Below, piece after piece: positions 1 through 8,929 of a stretch of 49,022 bases of DNA. Positions within the stretch are counted from its first letter, which is position 1; every line of letters starts with the position of its first letter. The notes beneath the pieces are model-generated. The model worked only from the letters and a program-made list of their open reading frames with translations. It did no database searches and had not been told where the DNA came from. Position numbers and translations under genes: made by a program. The DNA comes from Candidatus Levyibacteriota bacterium (GTDB taxonomy: Bacteria; Patescibacteriota; Microgenomatia; Levybacterales; UBA12049). The stretch is from assembly GCA_030651475.1 (NCBI GenBank), contig JAUSEW010000018.1, forward strand, positions 1 through 49,022, written 5' to 3'.

Positions 1-974
1 GTAGTTTCCCCTCCCACCAACAAAATTTCCTTATCGGCAGTTTCACTAATTAGTATTTTTCCTGCGTCATCAGCGTTGGATTCAAATTTATCCGAATAAA
101 TCCTTGACGTAAGTCCTAATTCTTGGGCCTTTTTTTGCATCGCATTTAGGGCTGTTTTATTGCTCAGTATTATTATATTTTCAACCCTTTCAAAATATTT
201 ATCTTCTTTGGTATTTTCTACAAATGCATCGTTGGGCAAATTCAATTCTTTCTCAAGATTATATTTTTTGAGAATATTAATAGCGTCATCTATTGTCGTA
301 GTGTCTTTTGCTGTTGGACCGGAAGCAATATAGGAAATATTATTTCCTGGAACGTCAGAAAATATTAAACTAATAACTGATGATGGATATAATATTTGCG
401 CAAGACCCCCTCCCTTTACGTCTGACAAATGTTGCCTTACCGTATTTATCTCCGTAATATCTGCGCCCGATCTAAGCAAAGCTTTATCAACTTTTATTTT
501 TTCTTCCAAAGTTATGTTGTGCGGATGAATAAGCATTGAAGATCCTCCTCCGCAAATAACAACTATAACCAAATCTTTTTCATTAAGATTAGAAAGTCTG
601 GATATTATATTCTGAGTAAAATTTAAATTCGTTTGGGAAGGGAGAGGATGAGTGCCTTTTGTAAACTTTATTTTATTAAACTTTTCACTTTCAATGTCAA
701 TGACATAACCCTCTGTTAAAAAATCCCCTAACAAATTTTCTATATTTTTTGAAAGACGAGCGGATCCTTTGCCAAATCCCAAAAGAAATATTCTTTCAAA
801 TTCTTTAAGATTTACTGTTTTATCTTGAATGCTTAATACGGAATTTGTTAATGAAATATTTTCTTCTATTATCTTTTCCGGCTGGATTGAAGAAATGCCC
901 GCTTCAATAATCTCTAAGCATATTTTTCTCTCTTTAGTTACAGCCAATTCATCGAAGTTTTTAATTATTCTCAT
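1..974 (-). CDS. Glycerate 2-kinase (MOFRL/GckA-like), partial at left edge
   Basis: My reverse-strand translation MRIIKNFDELAVTKERKICLEII...LLGFGKGSARLSKNIENLL...VICGGGSSMLIHP... is open to the window edge; motifs typical of glycerate kinase type 2. Absent from the ORF track because it is truncated. Confidence 0.85.
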   Translation of the reverse strand, partial: MRIIKNFDELAVTKERKICLEIIEAGISSIQPEKIIEENISLTNSVLSIQDKTVNLKEFERIFLLGFGKGSARLSKNIENLLGDFLTEGYVIDIESEKFNKIKFTKGTHPLPSQTNLNFTQNIISRLSNLNEKDLVIVVICGGGSSMLIHPHNITLEEKIKVDKALLRSGADITEINTVRQHLSDVKGGGLAQILYPSSVISLIFSDVPGNNISYIASGPTAKDTTTIDDAINILKKYNLEKELNLPNDAFVENTKEDKYFERVENIIILSNKTALNAMQKKAQELGLTSRIYSDKFESNADDAGKILISETADKEILLVGGET

Positions 975-976
975 TT

Positions 977-1432
977 TCAAGAAGTCTGACTTCTTTCAAT
1001 CATTTTGATTTTCTCAATTCTTCTAATATGGCGTTCTTCATTGGAGAAAGGAGTATTGATAAATATTTTAGTTAGCTCTTTTGCCAGTACTTCATCCACA
1101 AATAACGATCCGAGGGATAATACGTTTGCATCATTATGAGTACGGGATAATTCCACATTAGTTTTATTGATCCCCAATACTGCTCTTACTCTTTTAATTT
1201 TATTCGCAACTATACATTCGCCGGCACCCGATTTGCCAAATACGAGTCCTTTGCTATTGGAATCTTGGGCTACTTTTTTCGCACATGACGCAATAAAGTC
1301 AGGATAATCATCATTTTTGTCAAACTCAAATGCGCCGCAATCTTCAACATCATATTCCTCATTTTTTAAGTATGACTTTACTTTTTCTTTTAATTCAAAT
1401 CCCGCATGATCTGCCCCCAAATAAATCTTCAT
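977..1432 (-). CDS. rpiB: Ribose-5-phosphate isomerase B / LacAB family
   Basis: MKIYLGADHAGFELKEKVKSYL N-terminus and GKSGAGECIVANKIKRVRAVLG motif. Confidence 0.93.
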   Translation of the reverse strand: MKIYLGADHAGFELKEKVKSYLKNEEYDVEDCGAFEFDKNDDYPDFIASCAKKVAQDSNSKGLVFGKSGAGECIVANKIKRVRAVLGINKTNVELSRTHNDANVLSLGSLFVDEVLAKELTKIFINTPFSNEERHIRRIEKIKMIERSQTS

Positions 1433-1435
1433 TTT

Positions 1436-2302
1436 TTAGATTACATTTACAGTGTTATATATTTTTAACTTCTCAATTACTAACTCTGCGACTGCATCGC
1501 GGGCGAGAGCAAGATATTTATACGGAGTGGTTTCGTTAACATCTTTTGCCAAAGCTTCTCTTAAGGCATTAGTATAAGCAACTCTTATCTCGGTTGATAT
1601 ATGAATATTATTAAATCCCATTTCTACAATTTTCTTTAGATCTAAAGCATCAGTTCCTGATCCTCCATGTAGGGTAAAAGTAAGATTTGCAGGAAGAGCT
1701 TTTCTTAATTCCTCGATAAGATCAAATCTTATTTTTTTTGGTCTTACGGAAATGCCATGCATATTTCCAATCGCAGGTGCAAATCTATCTATTCCAGTTT
1801 GCTGAACATATAAAATTGCCTCGTCAATTTTCGTATAGCTGTCTTGCGGAATTTCTATAACTTCGTTATAAACTTTCGATGAGTCAGTCGCCAAATAACC
1901 CAATTCTCCCTCTACCTCAACTTCAGGGTTTTTACTTTTTACATAATCAACCACTTGTTTTGTTCCTTCCAAATTTTCCTTAAAGGGTTTTTTAGAGAGA
2001 TCAATATGTATGGAGTCGTATCCTGCATCAAAGGCAATTTTGGCTGATTCAACGCTGTGGCAATGATCGGCATTTAAGAAAATTGGAATATTATTTGATT
2101 CCCTCAAGCTTTTAATTATGTCAACAGCTTGTTTTATCCCAATAAATTCTCTTTCGCCTTCCGATGTTCCTGCTAAGACCGGCGCTCTTAACTGCGATGC
2201 TCCTTTTATAATACCCAACAGCTGGGAATAACTTGAAAAATTAAAGTGAGGAACTGCCCAATGCTCTTTTTTGGCTTTTAAATGTAAATCTTTTAATGTC
2301 AT
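1436..2302 (-). CDS. fba: Class II fructose-bisphosphate aldolase
   Basis: Start re-assigned to MTLKDLHLKAKKEHWAVPHFNF; NADHCHSVESAKIAFDAGYDSIHIDLS and LHGGSGT motifs. ATGA overlap with the upstream kinase stop. Confidence 0.92.
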   Translation of the reverse strand: MTLKDLHLKAKKEHWAVPHFNFSSYSQLLGIIKGASQLRAPVLAGTSEGEREFIGIKQAVDIIKSLRESNNIPIFLNADHCHSVESAKIAFDAGYDSIHIDLSKKPFKENLEGTKQVVDYVKSKNPEVEVEGELGYLATDSSKVYNEVIEIPQDSYTKIDEAILYVQQTGIDRFAPAIGNMHGISVRPKKIRFDLIEELRKALPANLTFTLHGGSGTDALDLKKIVEMGFNNIHISTEIRVAYTNALREALAKDVNETTPYKYLALARDAVAELVIEKLKIYNTVNVI

Positions 2303-3252
2303 AATGATTTTTCCTCCATTTCTTTTCTCGGCAAGAGTCCGTTTTGCGCTCCAATAATAGCCATTGTAGCCGAAGCATTTATCGTTCCCCATTTCATCGC
2401 TGTTTGTATTGGAAGATTTGAAAGCATTGCCGCTAAGAAACCGCTAGCGTAAGCATCTCCAGCTCCTGTTTTTTCAACAATTGCTGTTTTTATAATAGCT
2501 TGAGTAAGAAATTCTCCTTTTTCATTGACGGCGAACGATCCGTTTTCTCCGTCTGTTATTACTACGATTTTTGGTCCAAGCTTTTGTAATGAAATTAAAA
2601 GCTCATTATTTGATATTTGATTTTTAATGTTTAAGATTGTTATGGCCTCTTCTTTATTCACAAAGAGCATATCTGAAATAGCGAGTACGCTTTTTATTTT
2701 TTGGTAACCTGTGAGAAGCTGCAGTGTCCCGGGATTAAATGCAAGCTTAGAGCCCGAACTTTTTGCAAAAGCTTCGGTTAGTTCATATGTTTTCTCCCAT
2801 TCATTTCCCAAAGATGTAAGATAGATCCACTTAGTGGAAATCCCATCAAAAGAGAAATTGTGTTCTCGTTCAATGTGTTTACTGAAAATAGTTCTTTCTT
2901 GCTGGAAGCTTAAAATTACGGAAAATGACGATGGGCTATTGGCGTTTTGGAGTAAAAAATCCGTATTCACATTTTCTGACTGTAAACCATTAATAATTTT
3001 TTGAGAAAATTCATCTTTTCCTATTTCTGCCATAACAGCAGTTTTCATTTGAAGTTTTGCCAAGCCGACAGCGACATTATAAGCATTCCCTCCAAGCTGC
3101 AGGGAACATGCATCAACTGGAATTTTTTGACCATATGCAACACATAACTCCTTAGTATCTCTATTGAGATGGATATTGGGATTTTCCTCCAGAAGTGATA
3201 AAAAAATATCTATTTTTGCGTCGCCAATACAAATAACATCGAAGGACAACAT
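2299..3252 (-). CDS. PfkB-family carbohydrate kinase
   Basis: Likely start MLSFDVICIGDAKIDIF; LGGNAYNVAVGLAKL and C-terminal KTGAGDAYASGF (PfkB signature). Confidence 0.88.
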   Translation of the reverse strand: MLSFDVICIGDAKIDIFLSLLEENPNIHLNRDTKELCVAYGQKIPVDACSLQLGGNAYNVAVGLAKLQMKTAVMAEIGKDEFSQKIINGLQSENVNTDFLLQNANSPSSFSVILSFQQERTIFSKHIEREHNFSFDGISTKWIYLTSLGNEWEKTYELTEAFAKSSGSKLAFNPGTLQLLTGYQKIKSVLAISDMLFVNKEEAITILNIKNQISNNELLISLQKLGPKIVVITDGENGSFAVNEKGEFLTQAIIKTAIVEKTGAGDAYASGFLAAMLSNLPIQTAMKWGTINASATMAIIGAQNGLLPRKEMEEKSL

Positions 3253-3332
3253 AACTCTATCGTACAAAAAGCAAACTGCGTTTGCAATAAGCTTGACTTT
3301 TATCGTCAAGTTTTTTACTATAAATTAGAACC

Positions 3333-3824
3333 ATGATAAGAAAACGAATTATAAATTTTCTGATAAAATATCTGCCCGGTGAGATAGCCTATGCGCATTG
3401 CGACATCCCATGCGGTATTTACGATCCTCATGCTGCACAAGTTGGAGCCCATACTGTTATTCGGATGACTCAATTGCTTAACGAGTTAAAAAGAGAAGGC
3501 GAAACAAAAGCAGAACACGATATCGCAAGGATGACCCAGGCGAAAGAAGAACATGGTAGCTTGATTGAGGATGAGCTTGGCACTTTGGAGAATGATTATT
3601 TTAAAGAAGAACACTTTAGGGAATACCCGGAGTTAAAAAAGTTAATTGCTGATGCAGTAAAACTTTCAATTAAAACGAGACAAACTATAGATATGGTATC
3701 GGCAGAACAATTACTTGAGGCGGTTTTAAAGATTGCTGAAATATTTTATAAGACAAAAAATCTTGAACCTGTCCGAGTAAAGTCTCCCTATCCAACAGAG
3801 CGGGAAATTGTCGTCTATAAATAA
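3333..3824 (+). CDS. sodN: Nickel-containing superoxide dismutase precursor
   Basis: Ni-hook motif HCDIPCGIYDPHAAQ after a 21-aa leader; rest of protein fits the NiSOD four-helix pattern. Confidence 0.93.
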   Translation: MIRKRIINFLIKYLPGEIAYAHCDIPCGIYDPHAAQVGAHTVIRMTQLLNELKREGETKAEHDIARMTQAKEEHGSLIEDELGTLENDYFKEEHFREYPELKKLIADAVKLSIKTRQTIDMVSAEQLLEAVLKIAEIFYKTKNLEPVRVKSPYPTEREIVVYK

Positions 3825-4105
3825 TGCTTCTTTCCAAAATCAAAGTAGTTGGTCATAGTATGGAGCCAACTCTGAAACAAAATAAAATAGTTATAGTGAG
3901 TTCGATTCCATATCTTTTTAAAAAACCAACAATTGGAGATATTGTGGTATTGAAGCGACAAAAGTATATAATAAAACGAATTACAGCAATAAAAAAGGAG
4001 CAAGTTTTTGTTATTGGCGATAACAAAAAAGAAAGCACAGACAGCAGAAATTTTGGTTGGATTAAGAAAGATAGTATTTTGGGAAAAGTTATTCATATTG
4101 GATAG
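3824..4105 (+). CDS. S26-type signal peptidase, NiSOD maturation protease (SodX-like)
   Basis: GHSMEPTL serine motif, KRIT lysine motif, GDN...DSR...G motif; 93 aa; TAATG overlap with sodN. Confidence 0.88.
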   Translation: MLLSKIKVVGHSMEPTLKQNKIVIVSSIPYLFKKPTIGDIVVLKRQKYIIKRITAIKKEQVFVIGDNKKESTDSRNFGWIKKDSILGKVIHIG

Positions 4106-4630
4106 ATGAGTTTTTTATTTTTCAATTTATTATTATTTGCAATAATTGTTTTTCTTTTTCTTGTTCTTTCTATGGTTTGGCCGCCGGATAGCCCTTGGGC
4201 ACCATGGTGGAGAACAAATAGAAAAACAGCAAGAGCAATGTGCCGTTTGGCAAAAGTCACTAAGGATGACGTTATTTATGATCTGGGATCAGGCGATGGG
4301 ACAGCGCTTCTTGTTGCTTGTAAGGAATTCGGTGCAAAAGGAATAGGAATAGAAATAGACCCATTGCGTGCTCTGATATCTAAAATTAGAGTTAAATTCA
4401 GTAATTCTGAAAAAGATATAAAAATAATCAGAAAAAACTTTTTCGAAGTAGATATTGCAAAAGCAACAGTAATATTTGTATATCTTGTGCCAAAGGCTCT
4501 TAATAAGCTTAAGCAAAAGTTCTTAAAAGAATTAAAATCCGGTACGAGAATAGTAAGTTTTAGATATAAAATGGATTTACCTCTTAAGTCGTACGATAAA
4601 GATTACAATATTAATTTATACACAGTTTAA
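4106..4630 (+). CDS. Membrane-anchored class I SAM-dependent methyltransferase
   Basis: N-terminal hydrophobic helix, then VIYDLGSGDGTALLVA...GIGIEIDP; ATG immediately after the previous stop. Confidence 0.75.
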   Translation: MSFLFFNLLLFAIIVFLFLVLSMVWPPDSPWAPWWRTNRKTARAMCRLAKVTKDDVIYDLGSGDGTALLVACKEFGAKGIGIEIDPLRALISKIRVKFSNSEKDIKIIRKNFFEVDIAKATVIFVYLVPKALNKLKQKFLKELKSGTRIVSFRYKMDLPLKSYDKDYNINLYTV

Positions 4631-5994
4631 TAGCATTTAAAAAAGTTAATCCTGTTTGCAACTCCTTCAGCTTGAACAGGTACGCTAAGTATTACCTTAC
4701 ACGCTTTATATATTTTTTCTTTGTTGAATATTCCATCCAAAATATCTTGTTTTACATTAGCTTCCGGATAATTTGCTCCGTGGGCAATGATAATAGTTTT
4801 ACTTGAAATGGCGTCATTTGTTAAAACTTCTTTATCGTATAGGCCTTTTGTAAAAAAATATTCATGAGCATCTCTAATATTATCTAGAGGAGGAGTGCGG
4901 GTTAATATGAGAAGAGCTGGAGTAATGTCGTTAACTCCGTAAAGAAATTTCGGTTTTTCTTTTTTAATGACAGCAATAATTTTATTTATATCATTAATTT
5001 TTTGTAAATTTCTATATGAAGAAATATATGTATAAAGATTAAGGGTAAGGAAAGTAAAAATAATAGTAGGTATTACGAGTTTTTGAATACGAAGCTTGTT
5101 CTTGGAAAATTCAAAAAATTCATACAAAGAAAGGCACAAAAAAGGAATTATGAAGTTAAGATATAAATAGTATACGTCTTGATAGTAAAGGAAAAAGGCA
5201 ATTCCCCAAAGAGAAACAGCGGCAAAAAATTTGTTTTTCTTAAAATTTAACAGATTAAAAATTAAAAGAACAAAGAAGACAAAATCTTTTGTTATGAAAA
5301 ACCATCCAACTTCTGTTTTTGAAATTCCGGCAGGACGCATAAGAGAAAAACCAAAAATATCGTTAAGGAATTGTTTTGGGGCAATAATTAAGGAGGGAAG
5401 AAGAACAATAATTAATGTTACGACAAAACCGATACTAAACTGCAATAATTTCTTCCAATTTCTATCTATTAAAAGTATAGTAAAAAAAGATAAAGGTATA
5501 GGAATAAAATATGCTTTGGTTAATAAGGAAAGAGCAATTAAGGCGCCAGAGATAAGAAATTTATTTTTTTTGAATAAGAAAAAACCTAATACTGCGAATA
5601 GAGAAGCGGTAAAAACGCCGGTCTGATGATCAGAAGTAGACAGAACCATAAAAGAAAAAAGATAAAGTAAGGAACTTATTGTAGAGATAAAATTATTTTT
5701 CGTGGAATGATAAGCCGTTAAATAGATCAGAAAAGCTACAGCTATGACTTCTATCGTGGGCGTGAGGTAAAAAAGATTGATATTGTCTCCAGTTATAAAA
5801 TAATAAAATGATGAAATATATCCAAATAGGGGGAAGTTGGAGAAAAATAAATCTTTGTATAATATTTTCCCGTGGATAATTTGGTATGCGATATTATAAT
5901 AAATATTAGTATCGGAAAGTCTTATTCCTAAATTTGTTACTTTTGCGGCAAAAAATATAAGAATAAAACTAAGAAGGGGAATAAAACGTATCAT
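4627..5994 (-). CDS. Multi-pass membrane protein, GT39/PMT-like glycosyltransferase
   Basis: Multiple TM segments; NIYYNIAYQIIHGKILYKDLFFSNFPLFGY pattern of GT39-like proteins. Confidence 0.6.
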   Translation of the reverse strand: MIRFIPLLSFILIFFAAKVTNLGIRLSDTNIYYNIAYQIIHGKILYKDLFFSNFPLFGYISSFYYFITGDNINLFYLTPTIEVIAVAFLIYLTAYHSTKNNFISTISSLLYLFSFMVLSTSDHQTGVFTASLFAVLGFFLFKKNKFLISGALIALSLLTKAYFIPIPLSFFTILLIDRNWKKLLQFSIGFVVTLIIVLLPSLIIAPKQFLNDIFGFSLMRPAGISKTEVGWFFITKDFVFFVLLIFNLLNFKKNKFFAAVSLWGIAFFLYYQDVYYLYLNFIIPFLCLSLYEFFEFSKNKLRIQKLVIPTIIFTFLTLNLYTYISSYRNLQKINDINKIIAVIKKEKPKFLYGVNDITPALLILTRTPPLDNIRDAHEYFFTKGLYDKEVLTNDAISSKTIIIAHGANYPEANVKQDILDGIFNKEKIYKACKVILSVPVQAEGVANRINFFKCY

Positions 5995-6968
5995 TTTTTA
6001 ATTCTTAAAATAGCCCATCTAATCTTATCTAGCACTTTGTAGATTTCATAAATGAATGGATTAATAACTAGATCAAAACTTCCAATAAATTCGATAAGTT
6101 GTCCTCCATAACCTTCTTTGAAGCGATGGAATCCATACCATGGATCATTTTTATCTGGATTAGGTCCGAGCGCTCCCCACATATCAAATTTTTTTAAACC
6201 AAGCTTTTTCCCAAATTTAATAGCTTCCCACATCATTAGATTTGATGCCATAGTTTCTCTATGAAGACTGCTCGAAGCGCCATAAGGATAATAAAGAGTA
6301 TCGTTATAAACAAAAAGAATCCAGGCAGTTAATATCTGATTTTTATATTTTGCTAATAAAAGCCGTGCAGTTAATTTATCCGTATTCAATTTTTGATTTT
6401 TGATTTTTGATTTTTGATTTTTTAACGTTTCCCACATCAGCCTATGATAGTTTTCTGTGTGCGCATAGAAATTTTGACGTTTAGTTGTTTCTTTTGTAAG
6501 TTTTAGATATTCCTCAAAAGCTTTATCCAAATTATCTTCAATTATTTCAACGTTATGTTTTTGAGCTATCTTAATATTATATCGAGTTTTTGGATGCATT
6601 GATTTTAGTAAATCTTCTTCACTTTTTGTTAAATCCAAAACAAACGTATATTTGGTAAAAAGAGGATGAAAAGATGAACGCAGACCTAAATTTGAAATTT
6701 TAAATTTTAAATTTGAATTTTTTAATACATTTGGTTCAAGTTGGATAAAAATACATTTCTCTTTTTGTCCAATCTCGCGAAGTCTAACTATCATTTCTTT
6801 TGTTGGCATAGGACTTTTGGGTAGATATCCGACCGTCCAAGGAGTATGCGGAATTTTGTGGATTGTTAGCTGAAATCCATTTTCTCTTATAACTTTTAGT
6901 CCTGTTTTTTTTCTAAATTCGCCCCATTCCAAAGATTGCATGGGATAAATTGAATTATCGTTACTCAT
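5991..6968 (-). CDS. FemAB/FemX-like aminoacyltransferase (peptidoglycan bridge formation)
   Basis: MQSLEWGEFRKKTG..., LLKSMHPKTRYNIKIAQK, YPYGASS..., NLMMWEAIKFGKKLGLKKFDMWG motifs. Confidence 0.85.
   Translation of the reverse strand: MSNDNSIYPMQSLEWGEFRKKTGLKVIRENGFQLTIHKIPHTPWTVGYLPKSPMPTKEMIVRLREIGQKEKCIFIQLEPNVLKNSNLKFKISNLGLRSSFHPLFTKYTFVLDLTKSEEDLLKSMHPKTRYNIKIAQKHNVEIIEDNLDKAFEEYLKLTKETTKRQNFYAHTENYHRLMWETLKNQKSKIKNQKLNTDKLTARLLLAKYKNQILTAWILFVYNDTLYYPYGASSSLHRETMASNLMMWEAIKFGKKLGLKKFDMWGALGPNPDKNDPWYGFHRFKEGYGGQLIEFIGSFDLVINPFIYEIYKVLDKIRWAILRIKK
6391..6418. repeat. 7-bp tandem repeat (ttttgat)x4
   Basis: Four perfect units; encodes KNQKSKIKNQK in the FemX-like CDS. Confidence 0.9.
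6688..6722. repeat. 7-bp tandem repeat (aaatttg/aaatttt)x4
   Basis: aaatttg aaatttt aaatttt aaatttg; encodes NSNLKFKISNL. Confidence 0.85.
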
Positions 6969-8836
6969 AGATATTCTGGTAAATTTCTATCTAAATTTAC
7001 AGCATGTAAATTATTTGAGATTACTTTTTCCGGTAGTTCCAAGAGAAATCGGGATATTATATTGGATGTTCGTTGTCCAAAGAACATTCTGCGGGACGCA
7101 AAAGTTAAAAAGAGTTTCTCTTTAGCTCTTGTCATTCCCACGTAGCATAAGCGTCTTTCTTCCTCTAATTCATTTTTATCCATAAGGCTTCTTTGATGAG
7201 GGAATAATCCTTCTTCCATCCCAACCATAAAAACTATGGGAAACTCAAGTCCCTTAGCGGCATGAAGAGTCATTAAGGTTATCGCATCTTTTTTGCCGCC
7301 ATCTTTGGCAGGTTTGTCTGGCATATACTCTTGTTCGACTAAGGCAATATTTTCCAGAAACTCCGTAAGATTTGGAAAGGCAACTGCAACCGAACGAAGT
7401 TCTTTGATATTCTCCAGCCTTTCCTTCTCCTCTTCGTCGCTTTTATCATATAACGAAAGATAATCAGTTGCTTGTAATATTTTATCCAATATATCAAGAG
7501 TTATAATATTTTTCAGATCTTTTATCTTGTCTACCAATTCCAGGAACTTATTCATTCTTCCCTTGCCCAATTTACAAGTCCTTTTATATGAAACCATATC
7601 TTTTGGATTCTCCAAAAATCTAACATATGCCAGAATATCTTTTATCTCCTTTCTTTCATAAAATCTAGTACCGCCAACCAGAACATAAGGTATGCCTTGA
7701 TGTAGTAATACTTCCTCAATTACTCGGGATTGAGCATTAGTTCTATAAAAAATCGCTACATCAGTAAATTTCCAGCCAGAGGTTGGTCCGCCTTTGGCAG
7801 AAAAATTTGAGCTTTGATATTTAAGATTGTTGATTTCCCTAACTATAAATTCCGTTTCGTCCTGCTCATTCCTTGCTTCATAGATTATTATATTTTCTCC
7901 TTTTGGATTCTTGGTCCAAAGAGATAGGACAGGATGAGTAGTATTATGTGAGATAACCGAAGAAGCGGCATCCAAAATTTTCTGTGTAGAGCGATAATTT
8001 TGTGAAAGGGCAAATGTTTTTGCACCCTTGAAGTCCTCTTTGAATTTCGTAAGATTAGTAAAATCCGCACCCCGCCAGCTGTAAATGCTTTGGGAAAAAT
8101 CACCAACAACGCAAATATTTTTCCACTTAAGAGAAAGAGTCTTGGTTAAATAGTATTGCGCATGATTTGTATCTTGATATTCATCCACCATAATATATTG
8201 AAAGCGGTTCTGATATTTTTTAAGGATTTCCTCTTCTTTATTAAAAAGTTCTATGGTTTTTAATAAAAGGTCGTCGAAATCCAAAGCATTGTTCTCTTTG
8301 AGAAGTTCTTGGTATTTGATATAAACTTTGGCTGCTTGCTCCTGAAAATGTCCTCTTGCGTATCTGGGATACTCAAGTGAGGTTATTAATTCATTCTTTG
8401 CTTGGGAAATTGCGCCCAATATGGAAGAGGGTTTATAATCTTTGGTTGGAATATTTAGTTTCAGCATAGCTTCTTTGATGGCATCCAGCTGATCGGTAGT
8501 ATCGTATATAGCAAATTTTTCCGAAAGGCCAAGATATTTTCCTTCTATTCTAAGAATTCTGGCGCATAAGGAATGAAAGGTCGCGATTAATGGTTTTCCT
8601 TTCGTGATAAATTTTCCAATTCTTTCTTTCATTTCATTTGCCGCTTTATTGGTAAATGTCACCATTAATATATTGGAAGGATCGATATTTTTTTCTTGTA
8701 TTAAATAAACAACTTTATAAGTTAAAACTCTGGTTTTTCCTGATCCGGCGCCTGCAAGTATGACCATTGGACCGTCTGTTTGCAAAACCGCCTGCAGCTG
8801 TTCTGAATTTAGCTCCTTGAGAAAGTCTTTTTGCAT
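6965..8836 (-). CDS. UvrD/PcrA-family superfamily 1 DNA helicase
   Basis: LNSEQLQAV, GAGSGKTRVLTYK, VDEYQDTNHAQY, FSQSIYSWRGAD, TLHAAKGLEFPIVFMVGMEEGLFPH, EEERRLCYVGMTRAKE motifs. Confidence 0.96.
   Translation of the reverse strand: MQKDFLKELNSEQLQAVLQTDGPMVILAGAGSGKTRVLTYKVVYLIQEKNIDPSNILMVTFTNKAANEMKERIGKFITKGKPLIATFHSLCARILRIEGKYLGLSEKFAIYDTTDQLDAIKEAMLKLNIPTKDYKPSSILGAISQAKNELITSLEYPRYARGHFQEQAAKVYIKYQELLKENNALDFDDLLLKTIELFNKEEEILKKYQNRFQYIMVDEYQDTNHAQYYLTKTLSLKWKNICVVGDFSQSIYSWRGADFTNLTKFKEDFKGAKTFALSQNYRSTQKILDAASSVISHNTTHPVLSLWTKNPKGENIIIYEARNEQDETEFIVREINNLKYQSSNFSAKGGPTSGWKFTDVAIFYRTNAQSRVIEEVLLHQGIPYVLVGGTRFYERKEIKDILAYVRFLENPKDMVSYKRTCKLGKGRMNKFLELVDKIKDLKNIITLDILDKILQATDYLSLYDKSDEEEKERLENIKELRSVAVAFPNLTEFLENIALVEQEYMPDKPAKDGGKKDAITLMTLHAAKGLEFPIVFMVGMEEGLFPHQRSLMDKNELEEERRLCYVGMTRAKEKLFLTFASRRMFFGQRTSNIISRFLLELPEKVISNNLHAVNLDRNLPEYL
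7775..7798. repeat. 8-8-8 inverted repeat inside the uvrD-like CDS
   Basis: GCCAGAGG-TTGGTCCG-CCTTTGGC. Confidence 0.65.
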
Positions 8837-8877
8837 AAAGTATAATGAGAATAATTGACTTTGTTATTGTAGCATAT

Positions 8878-8918
8878 GACCCTTCGACGTTGCTCAGGGT
8901 CATACTGAGCTTACCGAA
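8878..8918. repeat. REP-like element, intergenic uvrD/tpiA
   Basis: gacccttcgacgttgctcagggtcatactgagc, related to the 32281 copy. Confidence 0.65.
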
Positions 8919-8929
8919 TGTATGATTGT

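Noticed and set aside
1330-1539. Plus-strand ORF of 69 aa opposite rpiB/fba
   Set aside because: Fully antisense to well-supported conserved genes; no recognisable motif.
3293-3324. Classical sigma70 promoter TTGACT...TATAAA for sodN
   Set aside because: Spacer is 20 nt, too long for a confident call; kept only as dyad and -10 observation.
5231-5626. 131-aa plus-strand ORF inside the GT39-like gene
   Set aside because: Lysine-rich antisense shadow of a TM-rich CDS; composition artefact.
6391-6418. Possible CRISPR array
   Set aside because: Only a contiguous 7-bp tandem repeat with no spacers; no direct-repeat/spacer structure anywhere in the window.
8715-8903. 62-aa ORF overlapping the uvrD start and REP-like repeat
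   Set aside because: Translates the palindromic repeat and antisense/out-of-frame helicase sequence; spurious.
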